A stretch of 64,000 nucleotides of DNA. Origin: Akkermansiaceae bacterium UBA4589 (GTDB lineage Bacteria; Verrucomicrobiota; Verrucomicrobiia; Verrucomicrobiales; Akkermansiaceae). Made by a program: the position numbers and the translations under genes. Positions 7,831 through 16,793 of the stretch are shown one piece after another (the first letter of the stretch is position 1; each line of letters begins with the position of its first letter). The stretch covers positions 75,086 through 139,085 of the forward strand of contig DGJT01000032.1 of NCBI GenBank assembly GCA_002387565.1, in the 5' to 3' direction. The notes under the pieces were generated by a model. It had not been told where the DNA came from and searched no databases. It was given only the letters and a program-made list of their open reading frames with translations.

Positions 7831-8790
7831 TTAATCAAGTTCAGCTACAGGAAGGTTAGCTACAGCCTCACGTGTCGACTCTGCAAGTGGTGTTGATAGG
7901 TAACGTTCAGTAGATGAGGCGGCTATCACGACGATGTTCTTGCCTGCCATTTCTGGACGTTTGGCTACTTGGAGTGCTGCCCAAATGGCGGCACCTGTTG
8001 AGATACCTGCTGGGAATCCCTCTTGGCTTGCTAGAATTTGAGCGGTTTCAAAGGCGTCTTCGTTAGTGACTTTGATGGCTTCATCAATGATATCTACATT
8101 GAGGTTAGCTGGGATAAATCCTGCTCCAATACCTTGGATTTTGTGCGGTCCTGGGCCTTCACCTGAGATGACGGCACTGTTTTCTGGCTCAACTGCAATC
8201 GTGTGTAAGTCTGTGCGAGATTTGAGGACTTCTGATACACCTGTGATGGTACCACCTGTACCTACACCGGCGATAAACACATCGATGTCTGCGCCTAAGT
8301 CTTGCCAAATTTCTTCGGCAGTGGTTTCTCTGTGCACTTGTGGGTTCGCTGGATTGTCAAACTGGCTAGGACCAAATGAGTTGTCTGTTTCTGCTAAAAT
8401 AGCTTTGGCTTTGGCAATCGCTCCGCCCATGCCTTTGGCTGCTGGAGTGAGGACAATCTCTGCACCAAGCATACTCAAGAGGACGCGGCGCTCAATAGAC
8501 ATACTCTCTGGCATGGTGAGGATGCATTTATAACCCTTAGCACGTGCTACAAAAGCAAGTGCGATACCTGTATTTCCTGAAGTCGCTTCAACCACTGTAC
8601 CGCCTGGTTTGAGTGTGCCATCTTTTTCGGCTGTTTCGATCATGGCACGACCAATACGGTCTTTGACACTGAAAAGTGGGTTGAAAAATTCTGCTTTTAC
8701 ATAAATATTTGCTACTCCGTCCTTGTTAAGCTCACCTAATTTGATGAGTGGAGTACGCCCAATAGTTTCGACGAGGTTGTTTGCGATCAT
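7831..8790 (-). CDS. cysK: Cysteine synthase A (O-acetylserine sulfhydrylase)
   Basis: A 319-residue PLP enzyme making L-cysteine from O-acetylserine and sulfide. Lys43 in SVKDR is the PLP Schiff base. TSGNTG (70-75) binds the substrate carboxylate, GTGGTITG binds the PLP phosphate and PEMAGKN lies in the C-terminal part. The loop before the lysine reads NPLFSVKDR, where most CysK have a Gly-Gly or Gly-Ser context, a mild variation. It is the last gene of the panD-TSUP-acpS unit. The adjacent TSUP transporter may handle sulfite or sulfide, which is inference from context. A terminator follows at 7762. Confidence 0.93.
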   Translation of the reverse strand: MIANNLVETIGRTPLIKLGELNKDGVANIYVKAEFFNPLFSVKDRIGRAMIETAEKDGTLKPGGTVVEATSGNTGIALAFVARAKGYKCILTMPESMSIERRVLLSMLGAEIVLTPAAKGMGGAIAKAKAILAETDNSFGPSQFDNPANPQVHRETTAEEIWQDLGADIDVFIAGVGTGGTITGVSEVLKSRTDLHTIAVEPENSAVISGEGPGPHKIQGIGAGFIPANLNVDIIDEAIKVTNEDAFETAQILASQEGFPAGISTGAAIWAALQVAKRPEMAGKNIVVIAASSTERYLSTPLAESTREAVANLPVAELD

Positions 8791-8866
8791 AGTGTGTATA
8801 GGAAAAGGTAAAAACTGAGTTTTGTCAATAATGCTATTGTTACAAGCTGTATGACAATATAGTTAA

Positions 8867-9280
8867 CTAACTGACTCTCAAGAGTAGCGCATTGGCAATG
8901 GCTAGTGCTTGAGTATGGCTGAGCGCTACTTCTGCGTGAATTTGTGTAGAATAATTGGCTTTAAATCTCTCGCTGAAACTGACTGTAGGTTTACCCAAAT
9001 GGTCGTGTCTAATTTCCATATCATGAAAGCGCAATACCTCGCCTATACCGCAGCCTAGGGCTTTAGAAATCGCTTCTTTAGCAGCAAAGCAAGAGGCAAA
9101 GGATTCATACTGTTTAACGCCTTTACCTAAGCAGTAGTCTTGCTCGTGTTTGGTGTAGACTTTGTCGAGGAAGGCTTGACCTTGTTTCTCGATGGCTTGT
9201 TGGATGCGTTCTACCTCAACAATATCATTACCGATACCTATGGCCTCTATATTTTTGTTAGTTGGGAGCATCCACATCAT
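8867..9280 (-). CDS. acpS: Holo-[acyl-carrier-protein] synthase
   Basis: A 137-residue AcpS-type phosphopantetheinyl transferase. It transfers 4'-phosphopantetheine from CoA to a serine of apo-ACP, activating fatty acid synthesis. Motifs are GIGNDIVEVERI near the N-terminus (Mg2+-binding Asp) and FAAKEAISKALG (catalytic Glu and Lys). It is slightly longer than the usual ~126 residues because of a MMWMLPTNK lead; in-frame ATGs at 9277 and 9271 could be the real start. It lies between the TSUP transporter and cysK. panD, which feeds CoA synthesis, is upstream in the same unit, a sensible functional link. Confidence 0.9.
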   Translation of the reverse strand: MMWMLPTNKNIEAIGIGNDIVEVERIQQAIEKQGQAFLDKVYTKHEQDYCLGKGVKQYESFASCFAAKEAISKALGCGIGEVLRFHDMEIRHDHLGKPTVSFSERFKANYSTQIHAEVALSHTQALAIANALLLRVS

Positions 9281-9305
9281 GATATTAAGAAGGTTTGTCT
9301 ATGAT

Positions 9306-10064
9306 TTAAACTACATACACACTCATCACTAAGCGAATAATAGCCATTAAGGCAAATAATACCATCAATTTATCAAAGAGTGACTGTTTGCAAATCATAA
9401 GCAGCTTCTTACCTAGGAATAGCCCCGCTATCATGATGGGACATAAAATAGCATCAATGAGTAAAGTATCTTGAGACATGAAATTTAATTGAGCATTGAG
9501 TGGTAACTTAAGTAGATTAATCAAGAGGAAAAACCGCACAGATATACCCATGAGCTCTAATTTGGGAAAGCTCTTGGCCACTAGATAGAGCTTGATGACA
9601 GGGCCTGCCGCATTAGCGATAGTCGTGGCAACCCCACCACCAAAACCTGCAATAAAGTTAAAAGTGCGACGTTTGAAGAAGCTTTCTAACTGCTGTGGTT
9701 TGACACTCTTGAGCACTTGAAAGATAACCATGACAGCGATGATACCTGCCACCATAAGCTTGGCTTGGTTATCATTCATTAAGCTTAGACAGATGTAACC
9801 GCCCGCTATACCTAATAAGCTCGGAATAATCAGTGGCAAGACCTGTTTCCATGAGCCGCCTAGCTTGGCGTATATCTTATACGAGACTAAATCTGAAACG
9901 ATGAGGATAGGCAGCATCACTCCCACACCTGCTTTACCAAATAAGTCGGCAAATATTGTAACCGCAATCAGTGATATACCTGAAAATCCTGATTTAGAAA
10001 CACCTATACAAACTGCGGCAAACACTAACCACAACCATTGAGATTGGGTAAGGTCTAAGAACAT
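9306..10064 (-). CDS. TSUP/TauE-SafE family sulfite exporter-like permease
   Basis: A 252-residue integral membrane protein with about eight hydrophobic helices. The N-terminal half begins with AAVCIGVSKSGFSG and the C-terminal half with FIAGFGGGVATTIANAAGP. These internally repeated Gly-rich turns are the signature of the TSUP (formerly DUF81, TauE/SafE) family, which moves sulfite, sulfoacetate and related organosulfur anions. Its place immediately before acpS and cysK suggests a role in sulfur traffic, but substrates in this family are seldom predictable. Spacing to panD is 12 bases, so it is probably in one transcript. Confidence 0.85.
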   Translation of the reverse strand: MFLDLTQSQWLWLVFAAVCIGVSKSGFSGISLIAVTIFADLFGKAGVGVMLPILIVSDLVSYKIYAKLGGSWKQVLPLIIPSLLGIAGGYICLSLMNDNQAKLMVAGIIAVMVIFQVLKSVKPQQLESFFKRRTFNFIAGFGGGVATTIANAAGPVIKLYLVAKSFPKLELMGISVRFFLLINLLKLPLNAQLNFMSQDTLLIDAILCPIMIAGLFLGKKLLMICKQSLFDKLMVLFALMAIIRLVMSVYVV

Positions 10065-10076
10065 AACCTATCTTGA

Positions 10077-10448
10077 TTATTTATTAGCTACAGCGCCACG
10101 ACTAGTACTAAGCACCTCATTTTTCTCATTGAGGATGGCTCGCTTGGCTTGGTAAGGATCATTGATATCGCAACTAGCAAATGACATGATTACGACTCTC
10201 TCCCCTACTTTGATAAGATGAGCGGCACCACCATTGATGATGATATCACCTGTACCTGCTGGGCCTTGTTGAGCATAGGTTTCAAGGCGAGCACCAGTAG
10301 TGATTGAAGCCACTAATACTTTCTCTCCAGGAATAAGACCAACAACCTCCATAAGGTCTTGTGGGATTTCGATGCTTCCTTCGTAGTCTACATCACCTGT
10401 GGTTATACAAGCTCTATGGAGCTTCGATTTTAAAAGTTGAACTAGCAC
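10077..10448 (-). CDS. panD: Aspartate 1-decarboxylase proenzyme
   Basis: A 123-residue PanD that makes beta-alanine for pantothenate and CoA. KLHRACIT resembles the conserved KLHR start, and YEGS places the self-cleavage site at Gly24-Ser25, exactly as in E. coli, where Ser25 becomes the pyruvoyl group. NGGAAHL and VGERVVIMSF are the conserved core segments. It is the first gene of a leftward unit continuing with a TSUP permease, acpS and cysK; the tRNA-Arg lies upstream on the same strand. Other pan genes are not in the window. Confidence 0.92.
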   Translation of the reverse strand: MLVQLLKSKLHRACITTGDVDYEGSIEIPQDLMEVVGLIPGEKVLVASITTGARLETYAQQGPAGTGDIIINGGAAHLIKVGERVVIMSFASCDINDPYQAKRAILNEKNEVLSTSRGAVANK

Positions 10449-10506
10449 GTGTTTAAAAAAATGAAACTGCTATGCAGTAACCAGGAGTAAAATAATAATG
10501 ATAAAA

Positions 10507-10583
10507 TGGTGCACCCGACAGGAGTCGAACCTGTAACCCCCTGATTCGTAGTCAGGTACTCTATCCAATTGAGCTACGGGTAC
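10507..10583 (-). tRNA. tRNA-Arg (anticodon ACG), CCA encoded
   Basis: The reverse strand folds as a complete tRNA. The acceptor stem GTACCCG/CGGGTGC (one G-U pair) is followed by discriminator A and an encoded CCA (10507-10509). The D arm is GCTC..GAGT, the anticodon stem CCTGA/TCAGG encloses loop CTACGAA, and the T arm contains GTTCGACTC. Anticodon ACG reads Arg CGN codons after A34-to-inosine editing. It lies 58 bases upstream of panD in the same orientation. Confidence 0.96.
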
Positions 10584-10733
10584 ACTTAGATTTTATCAAT
10601 GTGTGGGCATGGTTTACAGCTGAGAAAACATTTAGTCAAGTTGTTAATTTATATTTTTGCAGAAAAAATCGCTATAAAAAATTCTCATTAGCTTCATCTT
10701 GCATTCATATGATAATAAGTTTATTTCTCTTTT

Positions 10734-12044
10734 ATGCAATTTGACCTTATCACTACTGATCTTGCTCAGCAAATCATAGGCCAAGCCACATTGGACTCGC
10801 CTGTCAAAGAGCTCATGTTGCAATCATCTATAGGTCATAGATTAGCTATTGATATCCATGCTCAACGTGACCTCCCTCCCTACCATCGAGTGATGATGGA
10901 CGGGATTGCCTTACCCAGTGCTAATCTAGCTCAACTAAAGCAATCAGGACTCACCATCAAAGCCGCTCACTGCGCAGGAGAGCCTGCCCCCAAATTCAAG
11001 CTTGAGAGTCATCAAGCCTTTGAAGTCATGACAGGTAGTATTTGCCCCGAAGACTGCGATATCATTATCCCTTATGAGCAAGTGCATTTCAAAGATGGTT
11101 GCGTGTATTTAAATGATGATGCTTCTATTGTAGATAGTGTTTGCTGTGTTGACCAAGCGTCCACCATACAAACATCCACAACACAAACAGTCACACCATC
11201 TCGCTACATCCATCAGCAAGCGAGTGATTATCAGCAAGGCGATTTATTACTAGCCAAAGGAACTCTGATTAATTCGACACATATTGCCGTATTAGCCAGC
11301 GAGGGATACACCCAAGTGCCAGTTATCAGCGCACCCAACATTTGCCTAATTTCAACAGGTGATGAATTAGTAGAAATAGCCACTAGCCCTCAAGCATTAC
11401 AAGCGCATCAGATACGCAGATCTAACCAACCCATGTTGGAGTCTTTACTAAATAAGCTCCTACCTAAGAGCTCGATTGAATCATTGCACTTAGCTGATGA
11501 TGCTCAGGTGATTCAACAACAACTGGAACAGCAATTACAGCAATCTGATATTATCTTGATCACAGGAGGCATCTCCAAAGGTAAAAAAGACTGGATTCGT
11601 AGCTGCCTTGAATCACTAATTGGCGCTCCTGATTTTCATGGGATTGCTCAGCGCCCAGGTAAGCCTCTAGCCTTTTGGTCACCACAGAACAACCCACATC
11701 AAACCGCTGTACTTGCCTTACCGGGTAATCCTGTTTCTGTGATTACTTGCTTTCATGAGTACGCCTTGAGCTTGCTTAAATCTTATTTGCCTGAATCACT
11801 CACACAGACGCCTATTTATGCGTCACTCAGCCAAGAGTTTCATTTTAAGCCTAACCTCACTTGTTTTCTCCCTGTGACTCTTAACTATGATAGCGACAAG
11901 CAGCACTACTTGGCACACCCAGAGTCGGTGCATAACTCTGGTGATTTTGCCTCATTAAGTCGCAGCACTGGTTATATCCAATTACCACAAGAACTCTCCA
12001 CTTACCCAAAAGGAATGCTTGTTAAATACACACCTTGGCTTTAA
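10734..12044 (+). CDS. moeA: Molybdopterin molybdotransferase
   Basis: A 436-residue MoeA that inserts molybdate into adenylylated molybdopterin. PPYHRVMMDGIAL corresponds to the conserved P-x3-x-S-x-MDGYA segment, here diverged. GDELVEIA, ITGGISKGKKDW (the TGG-S-G-D region, with K in place of the usual D) and LPGNPVSVITCF (the MPT-binding PGNP motif) complete the catalytic domain. The C-terminal domain IV is present. No other molybdenum-cofactor or molybdoenzyme gene is in the window, so its partner enzyme is unknown. It starts a rightward group with the M48 protease and SIMPL genes. Confidence 0.87.
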   Translation: MQFDLITTDLAQQIIGQATLDSPVKELMLQSSIGHRLAIDIHAQRDLPPYHRVMMDGIALPSANLAQLKQSGLTIKAAHCAGEPAPKFKLESHQAFEVMTGSICPEDCDIIIPYEQVHFKDGCVYLNDDASIVDSVCCVDQASTIQTSTTQTVTPSRYIHQQASDYQQGDLLLAKGTLINSTHIAVLASEGYTQVPVISAPNICLISTGDELVEIATSPQALQAHQIRRSNQPMLESLLNKLLPKSSIESLHLADDAQVIQQQLEQQLQQSDIILITGGISKGKKDWIRSCLESLIGAPDFHGIAQRPGKPLAFWSPQNNPHQTAVLALPGNPVSVITCFHEYALSLLKSYLPESLTQTPIYASLSQEFHFKPNLTCFLPVTLNYDSDKQHYLAHPESVHNSGDFASLSRSTGYIQLPQELSTYPKGMLVKYTPWL

Positions 12045-12080
12045 TAGTTTCTTTTAAGATTTTTCTACTTACTTTTTATT

Positions 12081-13358
12081 ATGCATTTGAATTTACTAAC
12101 CATTATTATCCTCATTAGCACGATTGTGTTATGGAAATTAGATATTATAGCGACTCTGCTCAATTTGGGGCGTTTTACTATCGCTATTCCCGATTGCTTA
12201 AAAAACCACTACAAGCCAAGCCACTGGGCCAAAACCAAGCTGTATTTAAGCACGAATTACAAGATGCATATCTTGTCTTCGTCTGTTAGCTTAGCTGCTT
12301 TTTTAGCTTTTTGGGCACTGGGTGGATTTGGCTGGGTGGAGTACCTACTCAATGATTGGACGAGCTCTATACAATCAGAGTTTTGGAAAGATGCTGGGTA
12401 CAATTTAGGCTTTGTGGCTGTTTTATCCTTATTAAGTTCGTTGATTTCGACACCATTTAGCTTGCTGTCCACCTTTGGTATTGAGCAACGCTTTGGATTC
12501 AACCGCACCACTATTAAGACTTACATCCTTGATATGGTTAAAGGCTTGCTCCTTTCCATTATCTTAGGTGTGCCTGTACTACTTGGTCTGATTTGGATTT
12601 TAGAGAGTGTGAATTATGCTTGGTTTTGGGCATGGCTATTTCTCACAGCCTTACAACTGATTCTCACCTACCTTGCTCCCGTGGTGATTATGCCTCTGTT
12701 TAACAAATTCACCCCCATGCCAGAAGGTGAGCTCAAAACAGCAATTGAAGCCCTCGCAATCAAAGCAGACTTCCCGCTGACTCAAGTCATGGTGATGGAT
12801 GGATCTAAACGCAGTAGTAAAGCCAATGCTTTCTTTACCGGTTTTGGCAAAGCTAAAAAAATTGCTCTATTTGATACCCTCATTGAAAAGCACAGCACCG
12901 AAGAGCTCATTGCTATCCTCGCTCATGAAATTGGGCACTTTAAGAAAAAACATATCATCAAAGGTATGATTTCAGGTATGATCAAGTCATTGATTATTTT
13001 ATACTTTCTCGATTTGTGCACTGATGTCTCTAGCCCTGTCGCTGAGATGCTGCATCAAGGCTTTGGCATGAGTGAGCCTAAGCTCATTAGTGGTTTAGTC
13101 TTCTTTAGCATGTTACTAAGCCCTATTCAGGCTATATTGAGTGTGTGGAGTAATTATGGCTCACGTAAGCATGAGTACGAGGCTGATGCCTATGCTTGCC
13201 AAATCACAGGCCATCCTGAATACCTAATCTCAGCTCTCAGCTCTCTCTCCTCAGATCAGATGAGCCACCCTAATCCGCATGCATTGCGTATTTGGTTAGA
13301 TTATTCTCACCCACCTGTAGCTGAGCGTATCGCCGCTATGGAAAGTCTTAATGCTTAA
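12081..13358 (+). CDS. M48 family CAAX-type membrane metalloprotease (Ste24-like)
   Basis: A 425-residue integral membrane zinc protease. It has several hydrophobic helices: ~4-24, 66-86, 110-130, 155-175, 180-205 and later. The zinc motif is HEIGH at residues 282-286, and EYEADAYA around 360-367 supplies the third ligand. The long N-terminal membrane region and the FGFN segment (~138-141) match the Ste24/CAAX prenyl-protease branch rather than the shorter HtpX. In bacteria these are thought to act in membrane protein quality control; no prenylated substrates are known. It lies between moeA and the SIMPL gene with short spacers. Confidence 0.88.
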   Translation: MHLNLLTIIILISTIVLWKLDIIATLLNLGRFTIAIPDCLKNHYKPSHWAKTKLYLSTNYKMHILSSSVSLAAFLAFWALGGFGWVEYLLNDWTSSIQSEFWKDAGYNLGFVAVLSLLSSLISTPFSLLSTFGIEQRFGFNRTTIKTYILDMVKGLLLSIILGVPVLLGLIWILESVNYAWFWAWLFLTALQLILTYLAPVVIMPLFNKFTPMPEGELKTAIEALAIKADFPLTQVMVMDGSKRSSKANAFFTGFGKAKKIALFDTLIEKHSTEELIAILAHEIGHFKKKHIIKGMISGMIKSLIILYFLDLCTDVSSPVAEMLHQGFGMSEPKLISGLVFFSMLLSPIQAILSVWSNYGSRKHEYEADAYACQITGHPEYLISALSSLSSDQMSHPNPHALRIWLDYSHPPVAERIAAMESLNA

Positions 13359-13378
13359 TATTCATCCCCTAAATATCT

Positions 13379-14077
13379 ATGAAATTTATTACTCCTTTCT
13401 TATTTTTATTGAGCTTTTTCCATGCGATAACTGCTGGAGAAATCACCGTTTCCACTACAGCCAGCAAATCACTAGTTCCTAATTATCTAGAATGGTCACT
13501 ACAGATTAAAAGTATCAAACCCAGCTTAGACGAAAGCCAAGCCGAAGTGGTCGAGCAACTTAATGCTCTAATTAAAGTCCTTGATGAACTCAATATCGCT
13601 GCTGAGGATAGAGCTATGCAGCATTTTTTACATGGTAAAAATATGGTTTATGATAACAAAGCTCGCAAGCAAGTGCAAGACGGGTTCTACAGCAGCCGTA
13701 ACCTACAATTTAAACTCAGAGACACTAAGGCTTACACCACCGTGCTAAAGAAACTGTTAGTATTAGACGAGGTCACTATTCAACGTGTGAACTTTAAAAG
13801 CTCACATGTAGAAGCCACCAAAGAATCTTTGCTCATTGAAGCTCTAAAAGCCTCTAAAATTAAAGGAGAAAAAATGGCTAACGCCTTAGATATGTCACTA
13901 GGTAAACCGCTACTCATCAATGAGGGGCTTCACTATAACCCTAAGAGCTATCAATTAAGCCATTCTGACGCTTTTGCAGCTCGTACAAGCTCACTTAGCG
14001 AAGACAATTCTACTGCCTTACAAGCTATCCAAGTTGACGTTAGTGTAACTGTCGTCTACGAAACGACTGGCAAATAA
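13379..14077 (+). CDS. SIMPL (DUF541) domain periplasmic protein
   Basis: A 232-residue protein with an N-terminal signal peptide (~1-19, cut near ITAGEI). It begins the mature part with ITVSTTASKSLVPNYLEW, typical of SIMPL/DUF541 proteins, in which a short strand with a V.P.a.w pattern precedes a long alpha-beta domain. E. coli YggE and Brucella BP26 belong here; roles are poorly defined and include outer-membrane association and oxidative stress. It follows the M48 protease by 20 bases, which may hint at envelope maintenance. A bidirectional terminator follows. Confidence 0.8.
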   Translation: MKFITPFLFLLSFFHAITAGEITVSTTASKSLVPNYLEWSLQIKSIKPSLDESQAEVVEQLNALIKVLDELNIAAEDRAMQHFLHGKNMVYDNKARKQVQDGFYSSRNLQFKLRDTKAYTTVLKKLLVLDEVTIQRVNFKSSHVEATKESLLIEALKASKIKGEKMANALDMSLGKPLLINEGLHYNPKSYQLSHSDAFAARTSSLSEDNSTALQAIQVDVSVTVVYETTGK

Positions 14078-14111
14078 AATATATCAGCTCATTAATTCAA
14101 CATCTAAACGC

Positions 14112-14146
14112 AATAAAGCCACGGATAGTTTATCCGTGGCTTTATT
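14112..14146. terminator. Bidirectional terminator between SIMPL gene and aspS
   Basis: A perfect 16-bp stem AATAAAGCCACGGATA/TATCCGTGGCTTTATT with a three-base loop, flanked by A and T runs. It sits between convergent genes and can serve both. Confidence 0.93.
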
Positions 14147-14169
14147 TATTCAGAGGTATTGCCGCCTAT

Positions 14170-15996
14170 TTAGCCCTGTGGTTGAGCCTCTACTTGGGCT
14201 TGCTGAGAATTGTAAGTCGACTTAATACGTAAATCTCTAAGCTGCTTGAAATCAACTGTGGCTGGTGAATCACTCATAAGATCCATACCCTTGTTGTTTT
14301 TAGGGAATGCGATGACCTCACGAATCGACTGCTCACCACAGACAAGCATGGTTAAGCGGTCTAAACCAAGAGCTAAACCACCATGAGGAGGCGCTCCATA
14401 GCTGAACGCTTTGAGGATGTGACTGAACATTAATTCCTGTTCTTCTTTATCAATGCCTAGAGCTTCGAACATCTGGCTTTGTAAATCTTGTTCATGGATA
14501 CGGATTGAACCGCCACCTAATTCGTGCCCGTTGAGCACGACATCGTAGGCTTGCGCTCTAACACCTTCGTAATCACCTGCTTTGAATTTCTCCAAATCAA
14601 CATCAAGTGGACGGGTGAATGGGTGATGCACTGCATGCCAGCGGCTAGTTTCCTTGTCATACTCAAGAAGTGGAAATTCAGTCACCCAAAGGAAGTTGTT
14701 GTCTGTATTACCCTCGAGTAGACCTTGCATCTGCGCCACAGCTAAACGGATGGTACCGAGCACGTTACAGACTGATGACCAATCATCGGCACCAAAGAGG
14801 ATTAAATCACCTGCTTCGATATTGAGTTTTTCTTTAAGAGCGGTGAGCTCCTCTGGAGTGAAGAATTTAGTAATCGGTGAGCGCCATGTATCAATCTCCT
14901 CTCCTCTTACTTGGATGTAAGCGAGACCTTTGGCTCCGTTTTCTTGCGCGAGTTGAGTGAGTTTCTCTACTTGGCCTGTTGAGATATTGGCAAAGCCCTT
15001 AGCATTAAAGGCTTTAATCACACCTCCTCTTTTGAGAGCACCTGAGAACACTTTGAATTCAGAAGTGGCAAACACATCACTAATATCAACGAGCTTGAGG
15101 TCAAATCTAGTGTCAGGCTTGTCACTACCGTAAGTGTTCATAGCATCTTGGTAGGTGATTTGCTCAAAGCTCTTAGGTATTTCCACACCTAGAGATTTTT
15201 GGAAGACATTGGCAAGCAGACCTTCGACGAGCTCAATCATCTCCGCTTGGTTGATGAATGAAGCCTCCATATCTACCTGAGTGAATTCAGGTTGTCTATC
15301 TGAACGTAAATCTTCGTCCCTGAAACAACGGGCAATTTGAAAGTATCTCTCTATACCACTCACCATGAGTAACTGTTTGTACTGCTGAGGAGCTTGTGGT
15401 AGTGCGTAGAACTTGCCTGCTTGCAAGCGTGATGGCACGAGGAAGTCACGTGCTCCTTCTGGAGTTGATTTAGAAAGAATGGGTGTCTCTACTTCGAGGA
15501 ACTCTTGCTCGTCTAAATAGTCACGTAGAGCCTTGCTGACTTTGTGACGTAGCTTGAGGTTGCGAGTCAAACGTGGACGACGTAAATCGAGATAACGATA
15601 AGTCAGGCGTAAATCTTCGTTAGACAGTTCTTTGTCTAACTGAAATGGTAGCACCTCTGCTTTATTAAGAATCACCAATTCTTGCGCCACGAGCTCTACC
15701 TCACCTGTAGCAATCGCATCATTGGTGGTATCTACCTCAGCTGTTTTGAGACGCTTTTCCACAGTACCTGTGACTTGAATCACGTCTTCTTCTCTGAGTT
15801 GATGAGAAATTTTGGCAAGCTCAGCATTATCCTCTGGTTTGAACACTACTTGAGTGATGCCCTCACGGTCACGTAAATCAATAAAAATAACGCCACCATG
15901 ATCACGAGATGACTGCACCCAACCTACGAGTGTCGCCTGTTGATTTTCATCCGTAGAACGAATTTCATTACAATGATGGGTACGCATAAATTTCAT
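14170..15996 (-). CDS. aspS: Aspartyl-tRNA synthetase, bacterial type
   Basis: A 608-residue class II synthetase charging tRNA-Asp. The N-terminal OB anticodon-binding domain includes GWVQSSRDHGGVIFIDLRD (~25-43). Class II motif 2 is RCFRDEDLRSDRQPEF, the bacterial GAD insertion lies in the middle, and motif 3 is GLALGLDRL near the C-terminus. Its length fits the bacterial long form (~590 residues). ATGs at 15996 and 15987 are alternative starts. It diverges from the hexapeptide-transferase gene. Whether it also misacylates tRNA-Asn cannot be told here because no gatCAB genes are in view. Confidence 0.95.
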   Translation of the reverse strand: MKFMRTHHCNEIRSTDENQQATLVGWVQSSRDHGGVIFIDLRDREGITQVVFKPEDNAELAKISHQLREEDVIQVTGTVEKRLKTAEVDTTNDAIATGEVELVAQELVILNKAEVLPFQLDKELSNEDLRLTYRYLDLRRPRLTRNLKLRHKVSKALRDYLDEQEFLEVETPILSKSTPEGARDFLVPSRLQAGKFYALPQAPQQYKQLLMVSGIERYFQIARCFRDEDLRSDRQPEFTQVDMEASFINQAEMIELVEGLLANVFQKSLGVEIPKSFEQITYQDAMNTYGSDKPDTRFDLKLVDISDVFATSEFKVFSGALKRGGVIKAFNAKGFANISTGQVEKLTQLAQENGAKGLAYIQVRGEEIDTWRSPITKFFTPEELTALKEKLNIEAGDLILFGADDWSSVCNVLGTIRLAVAQMQGLLEGNTDNNFLWVTEFPLLEYDKETSRWHAVHHPFTRPLDVDLEKFKAGDYEGVRAQAYDVVLNGHELGGGSIRIHEQDLQSQMFEALGIDKEEQELMFSHILKAFSYGAPPHGGLALGLDRLTMLVCGEQSIREVIAFPKNNKGMDLMSDSPATVDFKQLRDLRIKSTYNSQQAQVEAQPQG

Positions 15997-16142
15997 GGCT
16001 TTATTTATTTAAGAGTGTTTTTGGGTATTCTAAATTGACTTCATTAGCTCTCTTGCTTTTAATACAAAGAACTAGCAATACGATAAGGAGTGTTTTACCT
16101 ACACAAAGCCTTAGTTTTTTGCAAGCCACATTTATAGCTATT

Positions 16143-16793
16143 ATGCCTAATTCTGACTTTACCCCTTTCGATCAAGATTTCTTAAATTTTGAGATTCTCA
16201 ATAAAAAAATTAGTGATTGGGCGGTTATTTATGACTTTGAGCTGCAGTATGCTTGGCAGCTATTAGAATTGCAAAACCTCATCTTTAAGGATGTTAAAGC
16301 CACAAGACTCGAGGGGTCTATAAGCCCAAATGCCCATATCGAAGGCAGTCTCATTCATCTAGGCGAAGGTTCTACTATTTTACCAGGAGCCTATATCGAG
16401 GGCAAAGTGAGCATTGGCAAAAACTGTAAGATTGGTCCTAATTGCTATATCAGAGGTAATACCAGTATCGGCGACAACTGTCGCATTGGTCAGTCGGTAG
16501 AAATTAAAAATAGCTGGATTGGTAACCACACTAATGTAGGGCATTTAAGTTATGTCGGGGATTCTGTACTCGGCCATCAGGTTAATTTTGGAGCGGGAAC
16601 CTCCATTGCAAATCTGCGCCATGATAAAAAAGAGCAGAAAGTAAAGCTCAACGGTCAACTTATCGACACAGGTATGCGCAAGCTGGGCTCTATGATTGGT
16701 CATGGAACTAAAACCGGCATCCACACTTCTATTTACCCTGCAACGCTGGTTGCACAAGACACTCTAACCCTACCCCAAGGGATTATTAAATAA
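16143..16793 (+). CDS. Left-handed beta-helix (hexapeptide) acyltransferase-like protein
   Basis: A 216-residue protein. After ~60 helical residues come repeated hexapeptide turns (IEGKVSIGKNCKIG, IRGNTSIGDNCRIG, VEIKNSWIGNHTNVG), followed by SYVGDSVLG, FGAGTSIAN and a C-terminal GHGTKTG. This matches the LbH domain of GlmU-like acetyltransferases and NDP-sugar-type acyltransferases, without an N-terminal nucleotidyltransferase. The frame opens at 16035, but I start at the ATG at 16143, after which the sequence looks like a folded protein. Its stop is directly adjacent to the convergent metX stop with no spacer. The acyl acceptor is unknown. Confidence 0.75.
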   Translation: MPNSDFTPFDQDFLNFEILNKKISDWAVIYDFELQYAWQLLELQNLIFKDVKATRLEGSISPNAHIEGSLIHLGEGSTILPGAYIEGKVSIGKNCKIGPNCYIRGNTSIGDNCRIGQSVEIKNSWIGNHTNVGHLSYVGDSVLGHQVNFGAGTSIANLRHDKKEQKVKLNGQLIDTGMRKLGSMIGHGTKTGIHTSIYPATLVAQDTLTLPQGIIK

